In this document: positions 1-8,458 of the stretch, piece after piece
Layout: each line of letters begins with the position of its first letter
Position numbering within the stretch: the stretch's first letter is position 1
Assembly (NCBI GenBank): GCA_003024985.2
Contig: PXIH01S0000217.1
Reading direction: 5' to 3' (one strand)
DNA from: Euperipatoides rowelli
Lineage: Eukaryota; Onychophora; Udeonychophora; Euonychophora; Peripatopsidae
Length of the DNA: 10,419 nucleotides
Notes under the pieces: model-generated
The model's database searches: none
What the model was told of the DNA's origin: nothing
What the model saw: only the letters and a program-made list of their open reading frames with translations
Translations under genes and position numbers: made by a program

Positions 1-79
1 GGATTTGGGTGTTATTATTCATGAATCTTGTAAGCCTAGTAAACAGTGTGTGGAAGCATGTAAGAAGGCTAATAGAATG
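1..79 (+). CDS. SH3BP5: SH3BP5-family protein, internal exon, 5' end outside the window
   Basis: Reading from base 2, this piece gives 26 codons beginning DLGVIIHES and ending KKANRM, followed by a splice donor (ATG|GTAGGT) in phase 0. Joined to the exon at 333 it continues as KKANRM-AQVDTDKAAVRFERA, which matches the alternating basic/Ala/Gln coiled-coil pattern of SH3BP5 and SH3BP5L. The family is an elongated coiled coil that acts as a guanine-nucleotide exchange factor for Rab11; the vertebrate protein also binds BTK through its SH3 domain and docks JNK at the mitochondrial outer membrane. This part is less conserved than the next two exons and carries three cysteines. From remembered family sequences there may be one extra residue near the exon junction. 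The upstream boundary lies outside the window. The assignment rests mainly on continuity with the two downstream exons. Confidence 0.75.
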
Positions 80-332
80 GTAGGTATGAAATAGCTGCAG
101 GTGTTTCAAAGATACTATTATGTAGATTCTTTTCTTTTTTTTTTGCGTGTGTGTGTGTATATATATATATATTTCTTATATTTTCTTATTTATGACTCGC
201 AAATTAACTGTAAACAAAATAATAAGATAAATATTTTTATGAGATCCTGAATGTTTGGATGATTAATCTCTGTTTCAATTTTAGTTTACAAAGAAAAAAA
301 AGAAATCCTTTTAAATTTGTTTGTAAATTTAG
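80..332 (+). other. Intron 1 of the SH3BP5-family gene (253 bp, phase 0)
   Basis: The donor is GTAGGT at 80 and the acceptor is AAATTTAG ending at 332. The phase is set by the joined protein frame on both sides. A second GT at 84 (GTATGA) would put the join out of frame with exon 2, so it is not preferred. The intron is AT-rich and contains a T-run followed by a GT/TA microsatellite. Confidence 0.75.
145..172. repeat. Compound (GT)n(TA)n microsatellite
   Basis: About six GT units run directly into about seven TA units, preceded by a T-rich run from 130. This simple-sequence repeat lies inside intron 1 and is likely length-variable. No function is implied. Confidence 0.9.
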
Positions 333-494
333 GCCCAAGTGGATACTGATAAAGCTGCTGTTAGATTTGAAAGAGCCAATAGTACGCACATAGCGGCGAA
401 AGAAATGGTTTTTTTGGCAGAGCAGGGCTTGAAGAAAGAAGGGCGAACTTTTGATCCTGCATGGCAAGAAATGTTAAATCATGCCACAATGAAG
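333..494 (+). CDS. SH3BP5: SH3BP5-family protein, conserved coiled-coil exon
   Basis: This 162-bp exon encodes 54 codons, from AQVDTDKAAV to MLNHATMK, with AG before it and GTGTGT after it, both boundaries in phase 0. The segments AAKEMVFLAEQG and DPAWQEMLNHAT are hallmarks of SH3BP5/SH3BP5L, and the latter is nearly invariant across animals. It lies in the helical Rab11-GEF domain. The codons are GC-richer than the flanking DNA (for example CGAACTTTTGATCCTGCATG), as expected of a constrained exon. There is no internal methionine start near the beginning, so it is not a first exon. The invertebrate gene is probably a single orthologue of vertebrate SH3BP5 and SH3BP5L. The EMVF.AEQG spelling is closer to what I remember of SH3BP5L, but the symbol cannot be decided from one exon. 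Confidence 0.93.
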
Positions 495-1076
495 GTGTGT
501 GACTAATTTATTTTGCTTCCTGTTATCATAACTATAACTTTTTAAAATACTACAATTAATTACTAGGTTTACTGTATATCTTTTCCTAATAATAAAATTA
601 GTCTTATTAGCATAGATCTGCCTTACCATCTTGGGCTCTGTTTTATTGGAATGTGATTCCAGAACTGTCATAATTTTATTAGTTCTATGTTTTAATAAAT
701 TATTTTCATGAAAAATTACCAAATATTATTTTTAATTGGTTAGGATGTGGCGCTCCATTAAATCCGACCACTTATCTTTTTGCATCGGGAATTTAAATGG
801 AGGAAAGAGGGGGGGGGTACTTGATGTTCAATCAGATGGTTCATTTGTACACTACAGATATAGTTTTACTCGTTAGCATACTTTTACATAGTGTGGAAAC
901 TTTTTTATTGAAAAAATTCCAAGATTATATATTTTTATCCTTGGAACCCGTGAATCAGATGAGCAATCTAAACATCACTATCTCAGTCTTACATATTTGT
1001 TTACGCTTCAAAAGGTGCGGAGAGAACAACATTTCTCTTAGAACAAACTTTGATGACTTTGTAAAAGTTCATTATT

Positions 1077-1427
1077 GCTGTAGAATGCTGATCAAGTGTG
1101 CCTGAACACTTATCGTTCATAAGGGGGGGGGGTGGCGATATGTTAATGAACCTTAAGTTTACCACAGTGCACTACAAAACTGCCCAAGTGCACTTGTTTA
1201 GCTAGAATCAGAATTCTTTAAAAGACTGTTTTTCAAAACGGCATACTTATTTAGGTTACATGGATATACTCTCCTGAACATTAAATAAGGTAAAAGCTAG
1301 GAGGCACTGTTGCATGGCGCAGCTTTAATTTTTTTCGGAATGATCAAAAGTTTAAGTGTGGTGACGGTGTACTTCACCTAATTTTAGAGCTTATTTGGTG
1401 GGGCGCCTTTTGCAGCATTCTATGATA
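1077..1427. mobile_element. Short inverted-repeat DNA element, copy A (MITE-like)
   Basis: The left end reads CTGTAGAATGCTGATCAAG and the right end reads CTTTTGCAGCATTCTATGA. As inverted repeats they share TAGAATGCTG plus further scattered matches. The interior matches copy B at 5585-6374 in the same orientation: about 1141-1280 corresponds to 5683-5815, including an exact 16-base block GCTAGAATCAGAATTC at 1201 and 5743. About 1259-1426 corresponds to 6142-6373, including CCTGAAC, a GGTGGGGCGC block and the terminal CATTCTA. Copy A lacks roughly 400 bases present in copy B. It has no coding capacity, so it would be non-autonomous. A G10 run lies at 1123-1132, matching a G-run at the same relative place in copy B. 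The ends are more worn than in copy B. Confidence 0.65.
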
Positions 1428-1779
1428 TTCTTCGAATTGAGGAAAAATATGAGTAGGAAAAAATGCTAGATTAGTTTATCTGGTTTGGTCACTCTAAATT
1501 CTTAAGCAAATATATTGGTCAAAGGATTGACAGTGGCTCAGCTACCACAATTATTGTAGTTCATTTGTTATTAATTGTATTATTTTCAATATGATGTTGA
1601 GCATCAATACTCTTTAATCTAACTACAGTTAGAATCAAAATTAACATTATTTTAGGAAAATGGAGAGCCAGTTGAGAGAAAGGAATCAATTTGGAATTTA
1701 TAACTGCAGGAAGTTTTTGGCTCATTTTCCAGTTACAATTTTTTTTAAATTATTTTACATCTAACTACAGTATAATAAA

Positions 1780-1935
1780 AGGCCAGTTTGGTCACTTTGG
1801 TCATGATGTCTGTCACGCTGCTCGGCCAGCCGATGTCGCCCGAAGATGTTTTCGCTATTTTCTGTCCATAGATGTAGCTGTTATAGCAAGCTAAGAAGTA
1901 AAAAATGAAGGTCCGTCATTTTTGACGGGCTTTTA
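1780..1935. other. GC-richer patch with a strong short hairpin
   Basis: Within AT-rich intron, bases 1800-1862 are clearly GC-richer (CTGCTCGGCCAGCCGATGTC around 1820). About 50 bases later comes a hairpin at 1908-1933: AAGGTCCGTC pairs with GACGGGCTTT over ten pairs, two or three of them G-T, around the loop ATTTTT. TTGGTCA occurs twice near the left edge. An open frame of 67 codons crosses the patch without recognisable features. It could be a fragment of a mobile element or of a structured RNA. I see no tRNA-type A and B boxes, so a tRNA-derived SINE is not supported. Confidence 0.35.
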
Positions 1936-2440
1936 AACTAATAATGGAATAAATATTATACTGTATATAGGCTATTGAACCTCAAAAAACTTAGACTATT
2001 AGACACAATCGTTTAGGATGCCAACGGATAACACAAGTTTTCAAAATTTGGAAAATTATTAAAAAAAAAGATCAACTCTAGACCTGTGTATTATTTTACA
2101 AATATAATTTTAAACTTCGATATTTTAATAGAATTATTGGGAATGAGACGATTAAATAGTAATAATAACTAGCTAAAATAACATAATGTCTGTCCACGAA
2201 GACAATCTGTAAGCTTCCAATAACAACCATCCTTTTATAATGTTGGTATTACCCTTATAATAAATAAATCAATTGTAAACTCAATTGCCTATTTTATTTT
2301 CAATGTTAATGTTTTGTCTTTAAAATTTAACTATTGTGCATTTTAATACCCTTCCCCTTCATTATATTTTCATTTGTGTTTAATGTATTTCATTTTTTTA
2401 TATTTTTTTTTTGGCTTTTAATGTTGGGATTGTCTGCTGC

Positions 2441-2758
2441 CACTTATTGTTTCTGCCATTATAATAAAAAAACATATTGTCTTGGCCATTATAATAAAGC
2501 ACATTGTTTCTGCCATTATAATAAAGCAATTGCCATTATAATAAAGCACTTATTGTTTCTGCCATTATAATAAATCACTTATTGTTTCTGCCATTATAAT
2601 AAAGCACTTATTGTTTCTGCCATTATAATAAAGCACTTGTTGTTTCTGCCATTTTAATAATGCACTTGATGTTTCTGCCATTAGAATAAATCACTTGTTT
2701 CTGTCATTATAATAAAGCACATATTATTTTTGCCATTATATGTTCCATTATAGTAAAT
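2441..2758. repeat. Minisatellite, 29-bp unit, about ten copies
   Basis: The unit begins CACTTATTGTTTCTGCCATT and continues ATAATAAAG. The central units (roughly 2550-2640) are almost identical, while the outer ones are shortened or substituted (one reduced to CAATTGCCATTATAATAAAG, later ones with TTTTAATAATG or TTAGAATAAAT). This gradient is typical of arrays that renew from the middle. Every good unit contains AATAAA on the + strand, which is also the sense strand of the host gene. The array lies in intron 2. The frame at 2334-2570 that reads through it is a by-product of the repeat. Confidence 0.92.
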
Positions 2759-2823
2759 GAATCCTAAGCTACTTGATAATAAATTTTTAATACAGTACTT
2801 AAATTCCTAAAAGCCACTGATGT

Positions 2824-2833
2824 CCCCCCCCCC
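2824..2833. repeat. C10 homopolymer
   Basis: Ten consecutive C residues, followed by TCCC. This is the only long run in the window with C on the + strand. The other long runs (809-817, 1123-1132, 5132-5143, 5653-5664, 8472-8484) have G on the + strand. Confidence 0.95.
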
Positions 2834-3156
2834 TCCCATCAAGAAAAGGTATGAGGTGTTCCTCTTTGCTATCTTTCCCTTTTGTTCTTATGAGAACAAA
2901 TGCACAAGTAACAAGAAGATTGTGCATTGATGTGTATAATATATTGGACTAATTTGATATGGTAGCATTTAGGTTTTTCTCATTGGTAGAATATTCGACT
3001 TACATTTGGCAGTAAAATGGAATCTACATTGACGATTTATGGGAAAAGGCATTATCTGGTTTAGAAATAATTAATTATTTTTGGTAAAATATATATATTT
3101 TTTAATATTTAAATGGTAAAAAAAGGTATATATTTTTTTTAATTCAATCATTGAAG

Positions 3157-3287
3157 GTAAATGAGGCTGAACGTGAACGTACCCTTAGCCTTAAAGAACA
3201 TCGGCAGCTATCTCAGTTCCATACGGAGGCTGAGCAGAATGTACGAGTATTACAGAAGCAACTGAAGAGAGCAATTGTTAAGTCTAA
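3157..3287 (+). CDS. SH3BP5: SH3BP5-family protein, conserved coiled-coil exon
   Basis: This 131-bp exon encodes VNEAERERTL through LKRAIVKS plus two bases of a Lys or Asn codon, then the donor AA|GTGAGT (phase 2). It joins the preceding exon as NHATMK-VNEAERER, matching the family's NHAT.KVNEAE.ER stretch without gaps by recollection. The LQKQLKRAI.KSK ending is the highly conserved helix immediately before the PYFELK motif. It forms part of the long helical Rab11-GEF domain. Without splicing, translation would stop at the TGA at 3289, directly after KSK. The next exon, expected to begin by completing the Lys/Asn codon and to encode PYFELK or similar, was not found in the remaining 7.1 kb. 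Confidence 0.92.
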
Positions 3288-3299
3288 GTGAGTATTTAC

Positions 3300-5580
3300 T
3301 TTATATAATGCATACTATGTGTGCATAGAAGTATATTTACAGTATATGTAGTGTGTATAAAGTATATTCAGAGATTAAATTGTCGATCGCTATCGTGCCA
3401 AAATGCTATTAAAATCACTATAATGCTAAAAAAGGTGATTGACTAAATTTGCTAATTAAAAAATATATAGTCTATTTAAAAAACTTTTTTAATATTTAAA
3501 ACAAATACAGAACAGTTTTATTTTTCTACTTGTAACAAATTAATCAATTCAATCTTCAAATAAATAGCCTAATGTTCATTTTTATCTTATTTCACAATCT
3601 TGAAAATTAAACTTCATTGTTTTAAAAAAAAAAATCGTAGGCCTTTAATGCTACATTAAAATGATTTATAAATGTTAACATTGAACACCAAAGATAAAAT
3701 GCTATTTTTTTGTTTTGTTTTTACCGCTACATACTGTAATTCTTAAGTATCTATAATGTTAAATTACAAATGTTGTCATTGATGTGGCCAAGCTAGATAG
3801 AACTAGTCTGTATTTTGTAAAAACACAGAAACCATGGACCCATTCAAGAATTTGTTAGAACTGGTTTTATAGGTGAGAGAAATGCTGATTAAAAAAACAC
3901 AAAAATACTTAAGATTAAATTTATAAAGTTTTTTGAGTATGTACCATCTATTGGTTTGTAATAGTAATATTTCATTTTGATTTGATATAATTTTTATTTA
4001 TAAATGCTATATGGGTTTGCTATTTTAGAAAATAAATAAAATACAGTAATGTATAATATAGGAACCTTTCTGCAACTTCTATAATATAAACTTTTTTTAT
4101 TTACTTAGTCTTCTGAATTTATATACAGTATTTATGTAAAGAAAATTGATGTAGCTAACTATAAGTTTGTAGACTTTTGTGCATTAAAATAAAATACAAA
4201 TATTCAGATTATATTATAATGAATAGAATTTAATCCACTATTTGTATTCAAACAAATTGTTTCTTTTATAGGTTACTATTTTAAATTGAAGATAATTGTA
4301 GTCTATTTAAAATATATAAAATAAAACAATTGGTTTCACATCAAATTCACTTCTGTTGTCATTTAAAAAAACAGTATTGTAAACCAAGCATACAGTACCA
4401 AATTAATAATGGTGTTAGATTTTAGGGCCTAGTGCTCTAGCCTAATTTTTTTTTATCTTTTTGTAGAAAGTATGAATTTCAATAAGTCTTTAGCATTTCA
4501 GATTCCATTTAACATCTAAATCATTTACAATTTCTTGGACCAAAAGAAAAGATTTAGACTACCATTATTTTAGATCAGTGGTCCTTGGGGACCACCACCT
4601 ATTTAGCAGAAATTTGAACACTGTGTACAATATATTTGCAAAGCAACAAGAGTATCAAAGGCTGTTAACCAATCCACATTGTTCATATAAAAGATCAGGG
4701 ACATGGAATAAGTGGGAGTGTCATTATTTCGGTATTTTTTGGGGCTAGCAACTTTTTAATTTGTCTACTTTTTTTACTACCAAATAGCCAAAATGCTACA
4801 GAAAGAAAGAAAAAGCAGTTTAATTCCTGTATATGGGTATGAGTGTATACACTATACTTGTAATACACTGCATATGAGCAGGGTTTAAGCTGACTAAAAA
4901 ATATGCATAATGATTGGACCATTTTCTTATAAAATGTGCTAGTCAAATTGTTGAATTTACTAGTCAAATAAAACAATTTAATATAATGCATTTTATTATT
5001 TTAATGTACTGTACAATATTACAGAGGTTCAAACTAATCAACATTTTAGAAACATACAGTAAGTGTATATTTTAAAGCTTATATGCATTGCTTAGAATTT
5101 TTATTTTTTCATCAGTCAAAATTTTAATTGAGGGGGGGGGGGGATTTTTCCAATGGTGATGATGGGGCAAAGCCGACAAATTTGAAAAAAAAAATGCTTC
5201 AGAGAAGGAGTACTAAAATTTAATGAATCATAAAAAATATGAAATTGTACATAAAAAGCGCCCAACTGTTTAAAATTATTTTACTTATGCTGTAGAATTC
5301 TCTATTTTAATGAAAATAAATTGATTTATTAATGTAAAGTATATAAAGATCATAGTTTTTTCCTCCTTTTAGAAGATTATTATAATTTGGTTCCAGTGTA
5401 TTGTAATTTGCTAATGTATTTCTATTCAAACAATGGGCCTAATGTTGAAAAAAACAGTTAAAATAATATTTTGTCAATAAATATGGTAACTACTGTAAAC
5501 AAAATAAACAAACTTATTTAGGCTACTAAACTTAAGCAAACTTTTCATTTTACAGAAGAAAAAAACTTAACAGACCAGCA
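3300..5580. other. AT-rich intronic sequence without recognisable genes
   Basis: No coding exon, RNA gene or element end was recognised here. Noted details are a perfect small hairpin at 4578-4595 (GTGGTCC TTGG GGACCAC), a G12 run at 5132-5143, and several TACAGTA/TACTGTA words (for example near 4044, 4122, 4392, 5006, 5057 and 5494). The minus-strand open frame of 98 codons at 4695-4991 is low-complexity and not supported as a gene. Confidence 0.7.
5132..5143. repeat. G12 homopolymer
   Basis: Twelve consecutive G residues between AATTGA and ATTTTT, in sequence otherwise dominated by A and T. No element ends are visible around it. Confidence 0.95.
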
Positions 5581-5584
5581 GTAT

Positions 5585-5610
5585 TACCGTAGAATGTCGA
5601 GAAAGAGCGC
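5585..5610 (+). repeat. Left terminal inverted repeat of copy B
   Basis: Reads TACCGTAGAATG, then TCGAGA, then AAGAGCGC. It pairs with 6349-6374, differing at three positions. The inner AAGAGCGC is also the left half of the perfect 18-bp palindrome at 5603-5620. Confidence 0.85.
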
Positions 5611-5620
5611 ATGCGCTCTT
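5603..5620. repeat. Perfect 18-bp palindrome
   Basis: AAGAGCGCATGCGCTCTT is its own reverse complement. It overlaps the left terminal repeat of copy B. The half-site GCGCTCTT recurs elsewhere in the element, so this may be a head-to-head junction of two half-sites or a transposase-binding site. Confidence 0.95.
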
Positions 5621-6348
5621 ATCATTCGTTTGAGGGGAAATGAAAGGGGGGCGGGGGGGGGGGGCGCTCTTGTTCGGCTCCATGTTAGTGAACCTTAGAT
5701 TTATCACAATGCATTGCAAAACTGACCAGGCACACTCCTTTGGCTAGAATCAGAATTCCTTAAAAATATTGTTTTTCAAAACGAAGCCCTTACATGGACA
5801 TGCTCCCCAAAACTTTAGGAAATTATCTTGAAATTGCCATTATGGCTGGTACACACTAAACCATGATGTCACACATAAATAAAGGTTTTCTGATATATGT
5901 GCCAAGTAAGGTTGCCGTCTAAGTTAAAACTTTCACTTTTTAATTTACAGGCCTCTTTCGTTCTGTTTATGATGATTCAACGTTATTCACAGGAACTACA
6001 TATATGTAGGGTTTTTTTCTAAATGTCGCTCTTGTATGGATATGCGTCTTAATATTTATATAGATGACGTAAAACACATAAAAATGACATCACAGCATAA
6101 TAATGTCAGATGGTGACATGAAATTTTTACACGGCGTTCTTGTATGGATACACTGTCCTGAACTTTAGAAGAGGTAAAATGAAGCAAAAATCTAGGGAGG
6201 GGGAGGGGTGCTCTTATATGGATACCCCTTGGATTTCTTTCAGAGTGATAAAAAAGTCAAAGTGTAGTGATGGCGCTCTTCTTCAGCGATGGCGCTATAT
6301 ACCTATGTTTGCCAAAAAATAGGGAAGGGTGTGCTTTTACTTGGTGGG

Positions 6349-6374
6349 GCGCTCTTGGTCGGCATTCTACGGTA
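6349..6374 (-). repeat. Right terminal inverted repeat of copy B
   Basis: On the + strand this reads GCGCTCTTGGTC then GGCATTCTACGGTA; its reverse complement matches the left end at 23 of 26 positions. A direct copy of its inner half, GGGGCGCTCTTGTTCGGC, also occurs inside the element near 5661-5678. Confidence 0.85.
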
Positions 6375-7230
6375 CTAGACATATCGCCTGCCACTAGTAA
6401 TTGTGTTCTTCCTGGCTGAGTTTTTACACGTGTGTTACGTATTGGAATGAGAATTACATTATTTAAGCCACTAAGTTCAGTCTTATGTTTCAGAAACAAG
6501 AACTTCTTGAAGAAATCCAGAGTCTCCTATTAATAATCATGAAGCAAGTTTGTTAAAGCTTCTATAGATAGTGGAAAGTTGATCGTAACACTTTTAATAA
6601 TGAAAATATTTTACTATTTAAAGATATCAAAGGTGGAGCTTATATCTGTTAAAAACTAAAGAAGTTGTCTGATAAAGACTAATTAAAATTTCTGCACAAT
6701 GCAAGATGTCATTTTGTTGTGTCTTGAAAGCATTTAGTTGAAAAAGTGTTTTTGAAATCAGATGCCTACCTGAAGTACTTTGATTTTCTGCAGCCAAAAA
6801 ATATTTCAAGAGAAAAATCAGCGAAGACATTGTAAAATTGGCCAAAACTCTACCAGAGTCTACTTAAGTTTCTAAAAGGATGAATGACATTTACTCGATA
6901 TTGATTCTAAGCTGAAATTGGCCAATTGTGGTGGCAGTTATTTTACTTAAATAATGCTTTAGGTGAGAAGTAGCCTAATGTGGATAAGGTTGTTAAAATG
7001 TGTCTTATTGGTCTCGCATGGAAGTGCGGTGTAGAAAGGAGTTTTTTTCTTCTTACAGGAAGAATTGTCTCGGAGGAAAGCCCCAATATGTCTAAATAGA
7101 GATGGTTTGCTTCATTTTAATAAAGTAGAATTAGTTCCTATTGCAAGTGAACTTCTGATCCTTGCTAGGAGTGCTAGTAGGAAATACAAAGACTATCTGG
7201 AAAAGGAAAGGAAAAGGGGGTAAAGATTGG

Positions 7231-7347
7231 GAAGGCTGCAGAAAATTAACATCGGGCAAAAACAGTGTCTTTAGAGTTTAGATCAAAAACTTCAAAAGAG
7301 GCATCAAAAGATTGATGGTGAAGCTATTAAGAAGAAAGTGAAAAAAA
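7231..7347 (+). repeat. Direct duplication inside the transposase relic, unit 1
   Basis: Starts GAAGGCTGCAGAAAATTAAC and includes ATCGGGCAAAAACAG and GATCAAAAACTTCAAAAGA. It matches unit 2 at 7532-7642 in the same order with small gaps. It lies in the coiled-coil coding part of the relic. Confidence 0.7.
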
Positions 7348-7531
7348 CATTAAAGACATCAAGAAACTTGAAGATGACTTGATTATAGCTTGAAAGAAGA
7401 ATGTGAAAAAATGGTTTGTGACACAACTCCTTGAAGAGAGACCAAAGATGATCGATTAAAGCTGGAATTTAAAATAAGGATTTTACTGATATTCATTTAA
7501 CTAAGGTGAGGATTAAAAAGGCAAAAAATGT

Positions 7532-7642
7532 GAAGGCTCACATAAAATGAACATCGGTTGTAAAAACAGCATCTTTAGAACAAAAACTTTAAAAGAAGAA
7601 ATCCTGAATGATCATAATTTGAGAAAAAAATTGAAAAACAGA
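7532..7642 (+). repeat. Direct duplication inside the transposase relic, unit 2
   Basis: Starts GAAGGCTCACATAAAATGAAC and includes GTAAAAACAGCATCTTTAGA and CAAAAACTTTAAAAGA. It is offset about 300 bases from unit 1 and is clearly diverged from it, so the duplication is old, possibly present in the parental coiled coil as a protein repeat. Confidence 0.7.
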
Positions 7643-7659
7643 ATAATTGTGCTTGAGTT

Positions 7660-8458
7660 TTTTACTAGTATTTTATTTAAGTTATACCTCCTCATATAAA
7701 CAGTGAATATATGAGAAGGTAGGAATATTTAAAAACTGAGATATTAGTACACAAATAACTGTTTTGCTAATTGTGATTTTTAATTTTTCTATTGTGGTTT
7801 TCTAATAACTGATTTTTTTGTTTTGTTTAACAGCTAGTATACCTATAGTTAACCAATTTTATTTTGGTTGTACTTTAAAATATATAATATCGTGTTACCT
7901 ATTCAGGAAAATACCTACCATTATGAAGTTCATTGTTTATTCCTAAAAACTATTTTGACTCCACTTCAAAAATATTTTCTATTTTTTATTTGAGCAAATT
8001 TTAAAATCTTCTCCTCATCATGTTACCTTGCCTCATATTTTGAATGACATGATATAAAATATAGCTATCAGTCAATTGAGAATTTTGGTTATGTTTAGAT
8101 GTGGAAGTGCGGCAGATTTTAATTTATTTCCAGTTTTTAGTATGGTATAATAAAAAAAGATATTAGATGAAACTCGATTGCCTATAGTTTAATGTAAGTA
8201 AATGTCAAGAATTGTAAAATTTCAGCTGCGACCTTAACCAGCCTTTTTTGGTTGGGGACATTATTAAAAAAATAACTAATTAGTAATTATTAAAGATAAG
8301 TGTATGCTTAGTATTAATGTATTTAGGCTATTTAGCAAAATAAAACTGTAAATACCCTGTTTCATTATGCCTATGGAGTCCCTATTTCATCTATGTTTGG
8401 GTCAGATTATTAGTGGGAATCCTGCATCTAGATATCTCTAACCTAATATTGCATAGGA
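7660..8458. other. AT-rich intronic sequence without recognisable genes
   Basis: No exon, RNA gene or element ends were recognised. The only local structure noted is a weak hairpin near 8231-8258 (CCTTAACCA facing TGGTTGGGG). Confidence 0.7.

Larger units (their letters stand above)
495..3156 (+). other. Intron 2 of the SH3BP5-family gene (2662 bp, phase 0)
   Basis: The donor is AAG|GTGTGT and the acceptor is TTGAAG|GTA, with a T8 run at 3133-3140 serving as a pyrimidine tract. The intron contains an inverted-repeat element (1077-1427), a GC-richer hairpin patch (about 1780-1935) and a 29-bp minisatellite (2441-2758). From 743 to 817 there is an imperfect hairpin, CTCCATTAAAT facing ATTTAAATGGAG, ending in a G9 run. 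An open frame of 102 codons at 797-1105 has no recognisable protein features and runs into the repeat element. The rest is AT-rich with no visible gene. Confidence 0.85.
5585..6374. mobile_element. Inverted-repeat DNA element, copy B (MITE-like, about 790 bp)
   Basis: The element starts TACCGTAGAATGTCGAGAAA and ends in the inverse, TCGGCATTCTACGGTA. The outer 26 bases of the two ends agree at 23 positions when one is reverse-complemented. TA is present at each outer boundary, compatible with a TA target duplication as made by Tc1/mariner-type transposases, though TA could simply be part of the repeat. Internally there is a perfect 18-bp palindrome (5603-5620), a G6-C-G12 run (5646-5664), and repeated words GGCGCTCTT and CTTGTATGGATA. 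The interior is shared with copy A. No open frame resembles a transposase, so the element is non-autonomous; the 60- and 80-codon frames at 6140-6322 and 6257-6499 are not credible genes. The superfamily is uncertain. Confidence 0.75.
6977..7650 (+). pseudogene. Decayed hAT-like transposase, C-terminal dimerisation region plus coiled coil
   Basis: From about 6977 one frame reads NVDKVVKMCLIGLAWKCG then VERSFFLLTGRIV and SEESPNM. I recall a family of invertebrate hAT-type proteins with KVVKM......GQA.VERGFS.N..... near the C-terminus, and the spacing here matches. After a stop and frame change, 7100-7220 reads FNKVELVPIASELLILARSA then KYKDYLEKE, matching the family's next helix (I..LL...RSA...YK.YLE). 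Around 7320-7385 comes a lysine/glutamate-rich stretch including IKKLEDD, consistent with the coiled-coil tail. Stops and frameshifts throughout show it is dead. The 490 bases upstream (6490-6976) may be its more eroded N-terminal part (QKQELLEEIQSLL is readable at 6491), but I could not recognise it. The family assignment is from memory of motifs, not a search. Confidence 0.6.

Noticed and set aside
237-467. Minus-strand open frame of 76 codons
   Set aside because: It is antisense to the conserved SH3BP5-family exon at 333-494; the sense strand carries the recognisable protein.
797-1105. Plus-strand open frame of 102 codons
   Set aside because: No recognisable motif, it starts beside a G-run and ends inside the left end of a repeat element, and composition is not exon-like; chance is the simpler explanation.
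1617-1771. Thirteen-base direct repeat ATCTAACTACAGT at 1617 and 1759 as a target-site duplication
   Set aside because: The intervening 130 bases lack paired ends or other element features, and the repeat is AT-rich enough to be accidental.
1908-1935. Hairpin followed by T residues resembling a bacterial intrinsic terminator
   Set aside because: The surrounding sequence is an intron of an animal gene, and the T tail is only four bases; a bacterial terminator has no meaning here.
4578-4595. Perfect 7-bp stem starting in CAGTGGTCC, resembling a hAT-type element end
   Set aside because: No matching inverted end or 8-bp duplication was found downstream, and an 18-base hairpin alone is too little to call an element.
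5941-5970. TTTACAG acceptor followed by GCCT, tried as the missing fourth exon
   Set aside because: In the required phase it reads PLSFCL and then a stop, not the conserved PYFELK sequence.
7045-7100. TTCTTCTTACAG as a splice acceptor for the missing exon
   Set aside because: In the required phase it reads KNCLGGKPQYV then a stop. The same bases in another frame continue the transposase-like VERSF segment, which explains them better.
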